Source: Bacteroidota bacterium
Lineage (GTDB): Bacteria > Bacteroidota > Bacteroidia > B-17B0 > Aurantibacillaceae
DNA: 64,000 nucleotides
Assembly: GCA_016711805.1 (NCBI GenBank)
Contig: JADJSH010000009.1
Location: 1 to 64,000, forward strand
Direction of reading: 5' to 3'
The notes beneath the pieces are model-generated. The model did not search any database. It was not told where the DNA came from and saw only the letters and a list, made by a program, of their open reading frames with translations. Below, piece by piece: positions 26,441 to 35,908 of the stretch (positions within the stretch are counted from its first letter, which is position 1; each line of letters opens with the position of its first letter). The position numbers and the translations under genes were made by a program.

Positions 26441-28765
26441 ATGAAGAAGTTTTTTTTATTTATTATCACTATGCTTTTTGCTGTTAATGCAGTAAAAGCT
26501 CAATTGCCATCAGGAAGTTATACCGACTACATGAAAGAAGGAATGTTTTTAGTTGGAGAAGAAAACTACGACATGGCTTTAAAAAACTTCTTAGAGGCTT
26601 ATAAAAAAGACTCTTCTTCAGCTAATATTAACTTCAATATTGGTTTTTGTTACTTAAATTCATCTAATAATAAAGTTTTAGCAGAGGGATATTTAGCTAA
26701 GTCTTTAAAAGATATTTCTAAGAATTACCAAATTGATAATCCAAACGAAAAATCAGCTCCTCCTTTAGCTGTTTTTTACTATGGTAAGGCCTTACATATC
26801 AATTATAAATTTGATGAGGCTTTAGTTCAATACGATAATTTCTTGAATACTTATGCTAAAGACAAAGCAACAAAGGATGATGTAGCATACTTTAAAGCAC
26901 AAAATGAATTTGCAAAAGAATTAGTAGCTGCACCTATTAATGTTAAAATTCAAAATTTAGGTGATAGTATAAATAGCGAATTCCCTGATTATAGCCCTGT
27001 ATTAAGTGCTGATGAATCTAGTTTGATTTATACAACAAGAAGAAATACTGGAACTGGTGGAGAAAGATTACAAGATGGGCAATATTATGAAGATATTGTT
27101 ATTTCATACAAAGATGCAAACGGTGTGTGGTCTACTCCTAAATCTGTTAGTCAAAATATTAACACAGCAGGACATGATGCTTCTATTAATTTAACAGCTG
27201 ATGGACAAACATTAATTGCCTTCAGAGATGATAGTGGCGATGGTAATGTTTACTTTAGTTCTTGGGATGGAAAAGATTGGAGCCCTTTACAAAGTTTTGG
27301 TTCTGACATTAACTCTAAGTATTGGGAATCTCATGCTTGCTTGAGCGCAGACAATAATACGTTATATTTTGTTTCTGATCGTCCAGGTGGATATGGCGGA
27401 CGCGATATTTACCGTTGTGTAAAATTACCTAATGGCGCATGGAGTAAAGCTTTAAATGTTGGACCGACAGTTAACACGAAGTATGATGAAGATGGACCAT
27501 ATATTCATCCAGATGGTGTGACTTTAATATTTGCTTCCTCTGGTCATAAATCGATGGGCGGTTTTGATATTTTCTTTACAACGATCGAAGAAGATAAAAA
27601 ATTTGCAGAACCAGTAAATATGGGCTATCCAATTAATACAACAGATGATGATGTGTTTTTCGTGACTTCTCCTGATGGAAAGCGTGGTTATTTTTCTTCA
27701 GCTACAGATGGTGGAAAGGGAGCAAAAGATATTTATATGATGTCTATCCCAGATGCTAAAGAAAAGCCGTTGGTGTTATTTAAAGGTGCTATATTAACTG
27801 AAAATGGCCAAAAATTGCCAGACGATATTTTAATTGTTGTTACAAATAAAGAAACAGGTGAAGTAGTAGGTAATTACAGGCCAAAAGAAAACGGAACTTT
27901 TGCCACTATTTTAGCTCCTAACAAAAACTACACCTTCTCATATCAGATAAAAGGACAAGAATTTTATAATGAAGACATTTTTGTTTCAAGTGATTTAGCC
28001 TACCAAGAAATTAAAAAAGAAATTAATTTAGATCCAGTTAACTTACTAGGCACTACAAAATCAAAAGGTATTGTTTTAAATACAGTTGTTTTAAATAATG
28101 CAAAAGATAAACAACCTGTTGCAAATGCTAAAATTACTTTAACGGAAAAAGGTGGAACAGATACTAATTTTGATGTTGACGCGAATGGTAAAAAAGATGC
28201 AACTCCTTTAGCCGCAGATAAATTATACACATTAGTTGCTGAGGTGAATGGTAAAAAATCAAAAGTTAGTTCTTTTAATACCGTTGGTGTTAAAGGCAGT
28301 AAATCTATTACACAAGTATTGTATTTAGATGACTCTCAAGTTGCTGTTAAGGGCGGGGATAATTCAGATAACACAGATTATAAACCAAATGTAGCTTGCG
28401 GTTCTCCTGTCAAGTTTAAACAAAATTTTGGTTATAACGTAAACGACATTGAGGAGAAAAAAGATTGGGAAGTTTTAGTAGATGCAATTGTTAGTAAAAC
28501 AAAAGAGTGTAATCCAACAGTAAAAATTATGTCGAGTGCATCACAAGTGCCAACACGTGCGTTTTCTGACAATAAGGAGTTAGCTCAGACAAGAGCATCT
28601 AAAATGGAAGATAAAATTAAAGCAGCTGTTACTGCTAAAGGTGGTGATGCTAGCAAAATTAATTTCGTCAAAATATCTGCTGTAAGGGGCCCAATTTATG
28701 AGTCTGATTACCAAAACACGAAAAAATACGGTCCATTCCAGTATGTTCGTGTCATTGCTAGATAA
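26441..28765 (+). CDS. PorE-like envelope protein: TPR, beta-propeller, CRD and OmpA-like domains
   Basis: A 774-residue exported protein. The signal peptide (MKKFFLFIITMLFAVNAVKA) is cut before Q. TPR-like helices (about 30-130) follow, then a PD40 beta-propeller (about 170-440; blade motifs DYSPVLSADES, YFVSDRPGGYGGRDIYR and GYFSSATDGG). Two Ig/carboxypeptidase-regulatory-like domains (about 443-515 and 533-628) and a C-terminal region (640-774) with a weak OmpA-like helix, ELAQTRASKMEDKI, end it. This order matches PorE of the Type IX secretion system, though many Bacteroidota have paralogs with this layout. Unlike PorE it has no lipobox. A peptidoglycan-linked envelope role is inferred. 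It is monocistronic, between two terminators. Confidence 0.75.
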   Translation: MKKFFLFIITMLFAVNAVKAQLPSGSYTDYMKEGMFLVGEENYDMALKNFLEAYKKDSSSANINFNIGFCYLNSSNNKVLAEGYLAKSLKDISKNYQIDNPNEKSAPPLAVFYYGKALHINYKFDEALVQYDNFLNTYAKDKATKDDVAYFKAQNEFAKELVAAPINVKIQNLGDSINSEFPDYSPVLSADESSLIYTTRRNTGTGGERLQDGQYYEDIVISYKDANGVWSTPKSVSQNINTAGHDASINLTADGQTLIAFRDDSGDGNVYFSSWDGKDWSPLQSFGSDINSKYWESHACLSADNNTLYFVSDRPGGYGGRDIYRCVKLPNGAWSKALNVGPTVNTKYDEDGPYIHPDGVTLIFASSGHKSMGGFDIFFTTIEEDKKFAEPVNMGYPINTTDDDVFFVTSPDGKRGYFSSATDGGKGAKDIYMMSIPDAKEKPLVLFKGAILTENGQKLPDDILIVVTNKETGEVVGNYRPKENGTFATILAPNKNYTFSYQIKGQEFYNEDIFVSSDLAYQEIKKEINLDPVNLLGTTKSKGIVLNTVVLNNAKDKQPVANAKITLTEKGGTDTNFDVDANGKKDATPLAADKLYTLVAEVNGKKSKVSSFNTVGVKGSKSITQVLYLDDSQVAVKGGDNSDNTDYKPNVACGSPVKFKQNFGYNVNDIEEKKDWEVLVDAIVSKTKECNPTVKIMSSASQVPTRAFSDNKELAQTRASKMEDKIKAAVTAKGGDASKINFVKISAVRGPIYESDYQNTKKYGPFQYVRVIAR

Positions 28766-28785
28766 TATTAATTAAAATTTGAAAT

Positions 28786-28817
28786 AAAAACACCGGACTT
28801 TTTAGTTCGGTGTTTTT
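28786..28817 (+). terminator. Rho-independent terminator after the PorE-like gene
   Basis: A 13-base stem (AAAAACACCGGAC with GTTCGGTGTTTTT, one G-T pair) around a short T-rich loop, followed by a T-rich tract. It begins 20 bases after the stop codon. Confidence 0.8.
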
Positions 28818-28845
28818 GTTTTGTTATTTAATACCTTTGTAGGCT

Positions 28846-29577
28846 ATGCAAAAAGAATGGTTCTCATCGTGGTTTGATACTCCATATTATCATACACTCT
28901 ATAAAAATAGGGATTATGAAGAAGCTTCTTTATTTATTGATAATGTCTCCAATTTTTTAAAACTAAAACAAAGTACCGTTTGTTGGGATTTGTGTTGTGG
29001 AAAAGGAAGACATAGTATTTATTTAAATAAAAAAGGGTTTAGAGTTATTGGAACCGATTTATCTGAACAGAGTATTTGCGAAGCCAACGAAAGTGCTAAT
29101 GAAACATTGGAGTTTTATCAGCATGATATGCGAAAGTTGTTTCGCACAAATTACTTTGACGTTGTATTTAATTTGTTTACTAGTTTTGGCTATTTCGAAA
29201 AAAGAGAAGATGATTTACACGTATTTGATTCTGTGCAAAAAGCATTAAAGTCAAATGGCTTATTTGTATTTGATTACCTGAATTCGGAATATGTGAAAAG
29301 TAGGATGGTTGAATGCGATAGTAAAACCATTGACGGCATTACTTTTAATATTTCTAAAAAAATAGAAGTTAATACTATTGTTAAAAGTATTGACTTTATT
29401 GATAAAGGACAATCTTTTCATTTTGAAGAAAGAGTGAAACTATTTGATAAAATCTATTTTGAAGGTTTAGCAAAAGAGTGTGACTTAACCATATTAAATA
29501 CTTTTGGAAATTATCAGTTACAAGAATTTGATGTAAACACATCGCCACGTTTAATTTTAGTATTACAAAAAAAATGA
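28846..29577 (+). CDS. SAM-dependent class I methyltransferase
   Basis: A 243-residue Rossmann-fold methyltransferase. Motif I is WDLCCGKGRHSIYL, the acidic motif II is VIGTDLSEQ, and DVVFNLFTSFGYF is the motif IV/post-I region typical of the methyltransferase_25-type family. The substrate cannot be inferred. A TACCTTTG box (28832-28839) sits only six bases before the ATG, so the transcript may be leaderless. Its stop overlaps the start of the ZIP gene by four bases (ATGA), which suggests an operon with the ZIP transporter and priA. Confidence 0.85.
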   Translation: MQKEWFSSWFDTPYYHTLYKNRDYEEASLFIDNVSNFLKLKQSTVCWDLCCGKGRHSIYLNKKGFRVIGTDLSEQSICEANESANETLEFYQHDMRKLFRTNYFDVVFNLFTSFGYFEKREDDLHVFDSVQKALKSNGLFVFDYLNSEYVKSRMVECDSKTIDGITFNISKKIEVNTIVKSIDFIDKGQSFHFEERVKLFDKIYFEGLAKECDLTILNTFGNYQLQEFDVNTSPRLILVLQKK

Positions 29578-30320
29578 GTCTTTGGTTATTAACGATATTA
29601 TTGTCATTACCCGTTTTAATAACAGGTTTTATATTTCTGTCTTTAAAAATTAAGACACAAAACTTACGTTTTTTATTAGCATTTAGTGCAGCTTATTTAT
29701 TTTCAATCTCTGTAACGCATTTGTTACCCGAATGCTATGAAGGTTCTAATACAAAATCGATAGGCTTATTTATTTTGGTGGGTTTTTTTATTCAAATTTT
29801 TTTAGAATATTTCAGTACAGGTATTGAACACGGTCACACACATGCGCATTCTCATTCATGCGAAAAGCATTTGCCTTTAGGAATGATTATAGGCTTGTAT
29901 TTGCATTCCTTATTAGAAGGATTACCGATTTATCAAAGTGGAATTATTGACACACATTCTCAAGCGGTATTGTCAACGCAAGAATCGTTGGTGTTTGGTA
30001 TTACCATTCATAATATACCAATTGCTATTGCTTTTGTAACCTTGTTGTTGGAACATAAAACCTCTAAACTAAAAACGGTTTTATTGTTATTAGGCTTTGC
30101 CTTAATGGCTCCATTAGGTTGTTTAATTAGTTATGTATTAAATTCGGTAGGGGTTCAAAATTACGACGGTTTCTTAAAATTATCGTTTGCGGTGGTGATT
30201 GGTATTTTTCTTCACATCTCAACGGCTATTATGTTTGAAACAGGAGAGAATCATAAGTATAATCTCGCTAAAATTATGTCGATGATTGCTGGCGTATTTT
30301 TAGCTGCATTAATTAGTTAG
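29574..30320 (+). CDS. ZIP family metal transporter
   Basis: A 248-residue inner-membrane protein of the ZIP family, importing or exporting zinc or other divalent metals. It has about eight membrane segments. Between segments 3 and 4 is the histidine-rich loop EHGHTHAHSHSCEKH (about residues 83-97). The conserved metal-site motifs are present: HSLLEGLP in segment 4 and HNIPIAIAF in segment 5. The ATG overlaps the methyltransferase stop, and the stop touches the priA start, so translational coupling is likely. Confidence 0.88.
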   Translation: MSLWLLTILLSLPVLITGFIFLSLKIKTQNLRFLLAFSAAYLFSISVTHLLPECYEGSNTKSIGLFILVGFFIQIFLEYFSTGIEHGHTHAHSHSCEKHLPLGMIIGLYLHSLLEGLPIYQSGIIDTHSQAVLSTQESLVFGITIHNIPIAIAFVTLLLEHKTSKLKTVLLLLGFALMAPLGCLISYVLNSVGVQNYDGFLKLSFAVVIGIFLHISTAIMFETGENHKYNLAKIMSMIAGVFLAALIS

Positions 30321-30322
30321 TG

Positions 30323-32827
30323 ATGGAGAACAACGATACATTGTTTATAGATGTTATTGTTCCGCTATCCGTAGCTAATAAATTTACCTATCGTGTTCCA
30401 AAAGAAATGAGTGAATTTATTGCCGTTGGAAAACGCGTGATTGTTCAGTTTGGAAAAACAAAATTTTATACGGCTGTTGTTTATAATGTTCACACCAATC
30501 CTCCAAAAGATTACGCTGCAAAATATGTTGATTCTATTTTAGATGACGAACCAATTGTAACTGCAGCTCAGTTGCAATTATGGGATTGGATTTCGCATTA
30601 CTACGTTTGTAATCCTGGCGATGTGATGAACGCTGCTTTGCCAAGTGGTTTAAAATTAAGTAGTACATCACATATTACCATTAATCCAGATTTTAGTTTG
30701 GATGAAATGCCTTATGATTATTTTACTGAAAAAGAACATACGGTTTTAGAAGCTTTAATGGTAAATGCCTCTTTAAGTTTTGAAGATGTGAGTGTGATGT
30801 TGTCTCTAAAGACGGTCCAAGTTTTTATTAGCAAATTAATTAAAAAAGGTGCTATCGTTATTTACGAAGAAATTAAAGATAAATACAAGCCTAAGCTCGT
30901 TGATTATATTGGTGTTAATCCAACCTTATTAAACAACGAATTGCAGTTAAAAGAAGTTTTAGATACACTTGAGAAAAAAGCATTCAAACAAGCGGAGGTT
31001 TTATTATCGGTTTTACATTTATTAAAATCAGATGAAACTGCCAAACAATTAGGTTTGGTTAAAAAATCGGTTCTTTTAAAAACCTTTGACAGCGCGGCTA
31101 TTAAAGGCTTGGTAAAAAAAGAAATATTAATTGAAACTGAACTAGAAACGAGTCGTTTGTTATTTGACAATAAAGAAAAAACAAACAAGACATTAAATGA
31201 TTTTCAAGTACAAGCTGTAAAAGATATTGAGCAACAGTTTGAAACTAAGCAAGCGGTTTTATTGCACGGTGTAACTGGTTCTGGTAAAACAGAAATTTAT
31301 TCGGAGTTAATTAATAAAGTTATTGCTCAAGGAAAACAAGTCTTGTATTTGGTTCCTGAAATTGCTTTAACAACACAGTTAATTAATCGTATCAGAGCCG
31401 TATTTGGAAATTCTGTTGGTATTTATCATTCTAAATTTAGCGAAAACGAACGTGTAGAGATATGGAATTCTATTCTACATGAAGGAGATAATAAATTAGA
31501 TGCTAAACATTTTAATATTGTTTTAGGAACTCGTTCAGCCTTGTTTTTGCCTTTCAATAATTTAGGATTAATTATTATTGATGAAGAGCATGATAATTCC
31601 TACAAGCAACAAGATCCTGCGCCGCGTTACCATGCGCGAGATGCGGCAATGTATTTAGCTAATTTACATAAAGCAAAAGTATTATTAGGAACTGCCACGC
31701 CATCCTTTGAAAGTTATTATAACGCACTTCATAACAAATTTGGTTTGGTGCGCATTGCCGAACGTCATGGCAATGCTAGTTTACCAACTACGGTGGTGTG
31801 CGATTTGAAAAAAGAAAATCAACAACATCAAAATAAAGGCATTTTCTCCCATCAACTAGTCACGGCTATTACACAAGCTTTGGCTAAAAAAGAACAAGTG
31901 ATTTTATTTCAAAATCGTAGAGGTTTTGCGCCCTATACTGAGTGTACGAGTTGTAATTGGATTCCACATTGCACGCATTGCGATGTCGCTTTAATTTATC
32001 ATAAACAAACTAATAAATTAAGTTGTCATTATTGTGGTTACACTATGCAGCCGCCAACTAGCTGTGGTGCTTGCGGTAATAATAATTTAAAGTATAAAGG
32101 GTTTGGTACCGAGAAAATCGAAGAAGAAATAGAAATTTTATTTCCTTCGGCTAAAGTAGCGCGTATGGATTTAGATACCACTCGTAGTAAATATGCCTAC
32201 AAACAATTGATTGACGAATTTGAATTAGGTAACATTGATATTTTAGTGGGTACACAAATGGTTACTAAAGGCTTGGATTTTGATAATGTGAGTGTAGTTG
32301 GAGTTTTAAATGTAGATAGTGTTTTAAATTTCCCTGATTTCCGTTCATACGAAAAAGCCTATCAATTAATTGTACAAGTTAGCGGTAGAGCAGGGCGAAA
32401 GGATAAAAAAGGAACGGTTTATGTACAAACTAATCAACCCGAACATGCGGTTATTAATCATGTGTTGGCAGATAATTATTTACAGTTCTATCAATCACAA
32501 ATTAATGAGCGAGAGCAATTTCATTATCCGCCTTTTACGCGGGTGATTGAATTATCGGTTGTTTCAAAAGATGTGGTAGTAGTCAATGATATTGCACAAC
32601 AATTGGCTAACCAATTAAAACCTTTATTTGGCGGCATGATGTTGGGTCCTGAATTTCCTTTGGTAGCTAAAATAAAAGACCAATACCATAAACGCATTCT
32701 CTTAAAAATTAATAGAGAGTATTCTCCAACACAAGTGCGAAATTTATTGAAACAAGAAATTGATACACTTCAATACAATAATAAAAAAAGTATTTACAGG
32801 TTGCAGGTAGATGCGGATCCTGTTTAA
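30323..32827 (+). CDS. priA: Primosomal protein N' (replication restart helicase PriA)
   Basis: PriA recognises stalled forks and reloads the replicative helicase. From ATG 30323 (MENNDTLFIDV) the product has 834 residues. It holds the N-terminal 3'-end-binding domain (about 1-105), a winged helix, helicase Walker A HGVTGSGKTEIY, DEEH box (IIIDEEHDNSYKQ), motif III GTATPS, then the eight zinc-binding cysteines (CTSCNWIPHCTHC and CHYCGYTM...CGACG), followed by GFGTEKIEEEI and QVSGRAGRKDKKG. It is full length. The upstream in-frame GTG overlapping the ZIP stop is a less likely start. Confidence 0.96.
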   Translation: MENNDTLFIDVIVPLSVANKFTYRVPKEMSEFIAVGKRVIVQFGKTKFYTAVVYNVHTNPPKDYAAKYVDSILDDEPIVTAAQLQLWDWISHYYVCNPGDVMNAALPSGLKLSSTSHITINPDFSLDEMPYDYFTEKEHTVLEALMVNASLSFEDVSVMLSLKTVQVFISKLIKKGAIVIYEEIKDKYKPKLVDYIGVNPTLLNNELQLKEVLDTLEKKAFKQAEVLLSVLHLLKSDETAKQLGLVKKSVLLKTFDSAAIKGLVKKEILIETELETSRLLFDNKEKTNKTLNDFQVQAVKDIEQQFETKQAVLLHGVTGSGKTEIYSELINKVIAQGKQVLYLVPEIALTTQLINRIRAVFGNSVGIYHSKFSENERVEIWNSILHEGDNKLDAKHFNIVLGTRSALFLPFNNLGLIIIDEEHDNSYKQQDPAPRYHARDAAMYLANLHKAKVLLGTATPSFESYYNALHNKFGLVRIAERHGNASLPTTVVCDLKKENQQHQNKGIFSHQLVTAITQALAKKEQVILFQNRRGFAPYTECTSCNWIPHCTHCDVALIYHKQTNKLSCHYCGYTMQPPTSCGACGNNNLKYKGFGTEKIEEEIEILFPSAKVARMDLDTTRSKYAYKQLIDEFELGNIDILVGTQMVTKGLDFDNVSVVGVLNVDSVLNFPDFRSYEKAYQLIVQVSGRAGRKDKKGTVYVQTNQPEHAVINHVLADNYLQFYQSQINEREQFHYPPFTRVIELSVVSKDVVVVNDIAQQLANQLKPLFGGMMLGPEFPLVAKIKDQYHKRILLKINREYSPTQVRNLLKQEIDTLQYNNKKSIYRLQVDADPV

Positions 32828-32830
32828 GTT

Positions 32831-33217
32831 TTACAAATACCGGTCAGGTGTTAATTTGCTAATTTGAAGTTTTTTTGCTATTGCCTGCATGTTATGTGAT
32901 CGGCTGTATAGTCTAGTTAGATGATCTTTAACCACTGTCGCAACATTGTCTTTTTTGATATTTTTAGTCATACAGTATTTTCCATTTAACCAATCAATCA
33001 AAAGTTTTGACCCTTTACTTGCATTACAAGACCCACAGCAAAGAGCAATGTTGTCCGCATTATTTATTTTAATATCATTTATAATATGTTCCCACGTTGG
33101 TCGTGTTTTATAAGTAAAAACAGAATTAGTAAATGAGACTCCACAATAAACACAATTTAAATCTCTCTGTTTTACTGATTCTTCAACGTGTCTTGGTATG
33201 CCCCATCGATTAGCCAT
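32831..33217 (-). CDS. HNH endonuclease family protein
   Basis: A 128-residue protein with an HNH (McrA-like) zinc finger: CVYCGVSF near residues 18-25, WEHI (His metal ligand) near 44, NIALCCGSCNASKG near 57-70. The N-terminal region NRWGIPRHVEESVKQRD is typical of the family. HNH proteins are nucleases; whether this one acts in defence, repair or mobility is unknown, and no intron, integrase or toxin partner is adjacent. It converges with priA, with the stop codons 3 bases apart. Confidence 0.85.
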   Translation of the reverse strand: MANRWGIPRHVEESVKQRDLNCVYCGVSFTNSVFTYKTRPTWEHIINDIKINNADNIALCCGSCNASKGSKLLIDWLNGKYCMTKNIKKDNVATVVKDHLTRLYSRSHNMQAIAKKLQISKLTPDRYL

Positions 33218-33340
33218 TATATTCTATTTATCTATTGTAAGTGATAAGATTGTATTTAAAAGCTATCGCATAACTCCTTTATATGCTTTTGTTTTATATT
33301 CCTATTTAGCTTTATAAATATAACTTTTAAATTTCAAACA

Positions 33341-33370
33341 AAAAATCCCGAAGAATTCTTCGGGATTTTT
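33341..33370. terminator. Bidirectional terminator between hppD and the HNH gene
   Basis: A perfect 30-base palindrome: AAAAATCCCGAAGAA followed by its exact complement TTCTTCGGGATTTTT. It can end transcription in both directions; on the minus strand it lies 42 bases after the hppD stop. Confidence 0.85.
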
Positions 33371-33385
33371 TCAAATACAATGAGG

Positions 33386-33407
33386 CTTCGACTCCGCTCA
33401 GCCTGAC
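33386..33407. repeat. REP-like repeat, half copy (family 1)
   Basis: These 22 bases differ from the right arm of the hairpin at 18871-18892 at only two positions (cores CTTCGACTCCGCTCAG and CTTCGACTTCGCTCAG). The left arm is absent. It lies between the palindromic terminator and the hppD stop codon. Confidence 0.55.
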
Positions 33408-33412
33408 AAAAC

Positions 33413-34573
33413 TTATAACGTTCCTCTCAACGCTTGCTCTCTTTCAATCGATTCGAATAAGGCTTTAAAGTTACCAGCACCAAAACCTTTAGCGCCCATA
33501 CGTTGAATGATTTCGTAAAACAACGTTGGTCTGTCTTCTACTGGCTTAGTGAAGATTTGTAATAAATACCCTTCTTCATCCGCATCTACTAAAATAGATA
33601 AACGTTGCAATTCTTTAATATCTTCTTTCATCATATCCATATGCACACCTAATCTACGTGGAATGTCATCATAGTATGCTTGAGGTGGCGGTGGTAAAAA
33701 CTCTACACCACGTGCTTTTAAATCAGCTACCGTTTTAATGATATCGTCAGTTGCTAATGCTAAATGTTGCACACCTGCGCCTTCATAAAAATCAATATAC
33801 TCTTCAATTTGAGATTTTTTCTTTCCTTCAGCTGGCTCGTTAATTGGGAATTTAATACGACCATTTCCATTACTCATTACCTTACTCATTAAAGCAGAGT
33901 ATTCTGTGGTAATTTGTTTATCATCAAACGTTAAGAAGTTAACGAATCCCATTACATCTTCATACCATTTTACAGTAGCATTCATTTGATTCCAACCTAC
34001 GTTACCTACCATGTGATCAATAAATTTTAAACCAACTGGTGCAGGATTGTAATCGCTTTTCCATTCTCTAAATCCTGGTAAAAATTCTCCTTTATAGTTT
34101 TTACGCTCTACAAACATATGAACAGTTTCTCCGTAAGTATAAATACCTGCACGCACTACTTCGCCATGTTCGTCTTTTTCTACAACTGGCTCCATATAAA
34201 CTTTAGCACCGCGTTTTACGGTTTCTTCAAATGATTTACGAGCATCTTCAACCCATAAAGCTATGACCTTAACACCATCTCCATGCTTTTTAACATGTTC
34301 ACCAATTGGCGATTCGCTTGTTAAAGCAGTGGTTAATACTAAACGAATTTTATCTTGTTTTAATACATAAGATACTCTGTCTTTTAAACCTGTTTCTAAT
34401 CCTGCATAAGCATGCGACTGAAAACCGAAAGCTGTTTTGTAAAAATGTGCAGCTTGTTTTGCATTTCCTACGTAAAATTCTACATAATCTGTTCCTAATA
34501 ATGGCAGGAAATCTTGCGCTCCTTCAAATATTTTTTCTAATCCGTACTCTACGTTTTTTACTTCTTTTGCCAT
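33413..34573 (-). CDS. hppD: 4-hydroxyphenylpyruvate dioxygenase
   Basis: Converts 4-hydroxyphenylpyruvate to homogentisate in tyrosine breakdown, using Fe(II) and O2. The 386-residue product has both vicinal-oxygen-chelate halves. The three iron ligands sit in KFIDHMVGNVGW (His), GVQHLALATDDI (His) and FYEIIQRMGAKGFG (Glu), and the C-terminal GFGAGNFKALFESIE closes the active site. The next enzyme, HmgA, is encoded 170 bases upstream on the same strand. The gap holds AT-rich inverted repeats, so hppD may be separately controlled. A palindromic terminator follows. Confidence 0.95.
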   Translation of the reverse strand: MAKEVKNVEYGLEKIFEGAQDFLPLLGTDYVEFYVGNAKQAAHFYKTAFGFQSHAYAGLETGLKDRVSYVLKQDKIRLVLTTALTSESPIGEHVKKHGDGVKVIALWVEDARKSFEETVKRGAKVYMEPVVEKDEHGEVVRAGIYTYGETVHMFVERKNYKGEFLPGFREWKSDYNPAPVGLKFIDHMVGNVGWNQMNATVKWYEDVMGFVNFLTFDDKQITTEYSALMSKVMSNGNGRIKFPINEPAEGKKKSQIEEYIDFYEGAGVQHLALATDDIIKTVADLKARGVEFLPPPPQAYYDDIPRRLGVHMDMMKEDIKELQRLSILVDADEEGYLLQIFTKPVEDRPTLFYEIIQRMGAKGFGAGNFKALFESIEREQALRGTL

Positions 34574-34743
34574 TTCTTTAATTAGTTAATTTGTCAATTC
34601 GACAATTGACTGTGTTTATAATAATTTTATTTATACTTTATAATATGTTAATAGACTCATCGTCAAATTATCTCATTAACTGGTCCACATTGCCATAGAA
34701 AGCGAACGCAGCTCTAATTTATTTTTTAATAGTTTAGATTCCA

Positions 34744-35901
34744 TTATTCCGTCCAGCTTTTATAATACTTGCCGTCATCAATTCCCATGGCATCTTCGGT
34801 TACCATTAATGGTCTAAAGGTATCAACCATTACCGCTAATTCTTGAGTAACCGTTTGGCCAATACTACGTTCCATAGCTCCAGGTGCCGGACCGTGAGGA
34901 ATTCCTTTTGGATGCAAGGTGATATGTCCTTGTTCAATATTATTACGGCTCATAAAATCACCATCAACATAATATAATACTTCATCACTATCAATATTAC
35001 TATGATTGTATGGAGCAGGAATAGCTTGTGGGTGATAATCGTATAAACGAGGAACAAACGAACATACTACAAAGGTTGATGTTTCAAATGTTTGGTGCAC
35101 TGGAGGTGGTTGATGCACGCGACCAGTAATTGGTTCAAAATTATGAATACTAAATCCGTATGGGAAATTGTAACCATCCCAACCAACAACATCAAAAGGA
35201 TGAGTAGCATAAACTACTTCGTGGATCATTCCTTCTTTTTTGATCTTGATGATAAAGTCACCTTTCTCATCGTATGTTTCAAGTTCAGTTGGTAATTTAA
35301 AATCACGCTCGCAAAATGGCGAATGTTCTAATAATTGACCAGATGAACTTTTATAACGTTTTGGTGTGTAATATGGCGCAAAAGATTCAACGTAAAACAA
35401 ACGATTATCACTTGTTTCAAATTCTATTTGGTAAATCATTCCTCGTGGAATAATTAAATAATCGCCGTACTCAAAATTAATGTTTCCTAAAAAAGTTCTT
35501 AGTTTTCCTTTGCCTCTGTGAATGAAAATCATTTCATCAGCATCCGCATTTTTATAAAAGTACTTGGTTAAGCTTTCTGTTGGTGCAGCTAATCCAATTT
35601 GGCAATCACCATTTAATAAAACGGTTTTACGGCTTTCTAAAAAATCAGCTGTAGGTTTTATTTCAAAGCCTTTTAATAAAAGCGATTTAATGTTTTTATC
35701 AATCGCAATTTTTGGTTGCACCGAATAACTTTTTAAAACCTCTTTTACCTGTGTTGGTCTGTGAACATGGTATGATAAGGTGGAATGTCCGTTAAATCCT
35801 TCCGTTCCAAATAATTGCTCGTAATAAAAATTGCCTTGCGGAGATTTGAATACAGTGTGTCGTTTTTGAGGAATATTTCCTAAGTGGTGATAAATTGGCA
35901 T
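34744..35901 (-). CDS. hmgA: Homogentisate 1,2-dioxygenase
   Basis: Opens the homogentisate ring to maleylacetoacetate, using Fe(II). The 385-residue product is slightly shorter than the classical enzyme (about 430) but is of the type seen in Bacteroidota. Cupin-type motifs are present: EMIFIHRGKGKL, GDYLIIPRGMIYQ, and the C-terminal iron-site region HPKGIPHGPAPGAMERS. It lies between a lipoprotein gene (7 bases upstream) and hppD. Fumarylacetoacetase, the last enzyme of the pathway, is not in this window. Confidence 0.92.
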   Translation of the reverse strand: MPIYHHLGNIPQKRHTVFKSPQGNFYYEQLFGTEGFNGHSTLSYHVHRPTQVKEVLKSYSVQPKIAIDKNIKSLLLKGFEIKPTADFLESRKTVLLNGDCQIGLAAPTESLTKYFYKNADADEMIFIHRGKGKLRTFLGNINFEYGDYLIIPRGMIYQIEFETSDNRLFYVESFAPYYTPKRYKSSSGQLLEHSPFCERDFKLPTELETYDEKGDFIIKIKKEGMIHEVVYATHPFDVVGWDGYNFPYGFSIHNFEPITGRVHQPPPVHQTFETSTFVVCSFVPRLYDYHPQAIPAPYNHSNIDSDEVLYYVDGDFMSRNNIEQGHITLHPKGIPHGPAPGAMERSIGQTVTQELAVMVDTFRPLMVTEDAMGIDDGKYYKSWTE

Positions 35902-35908
35902 AGAACGT

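Noticed and set aside
32831..33217. HNH protein as part of a homing element or defence system
   Set aside because: No intron or intein boundaries, no integrase, methylase or restriction partner in the neighbourhood.
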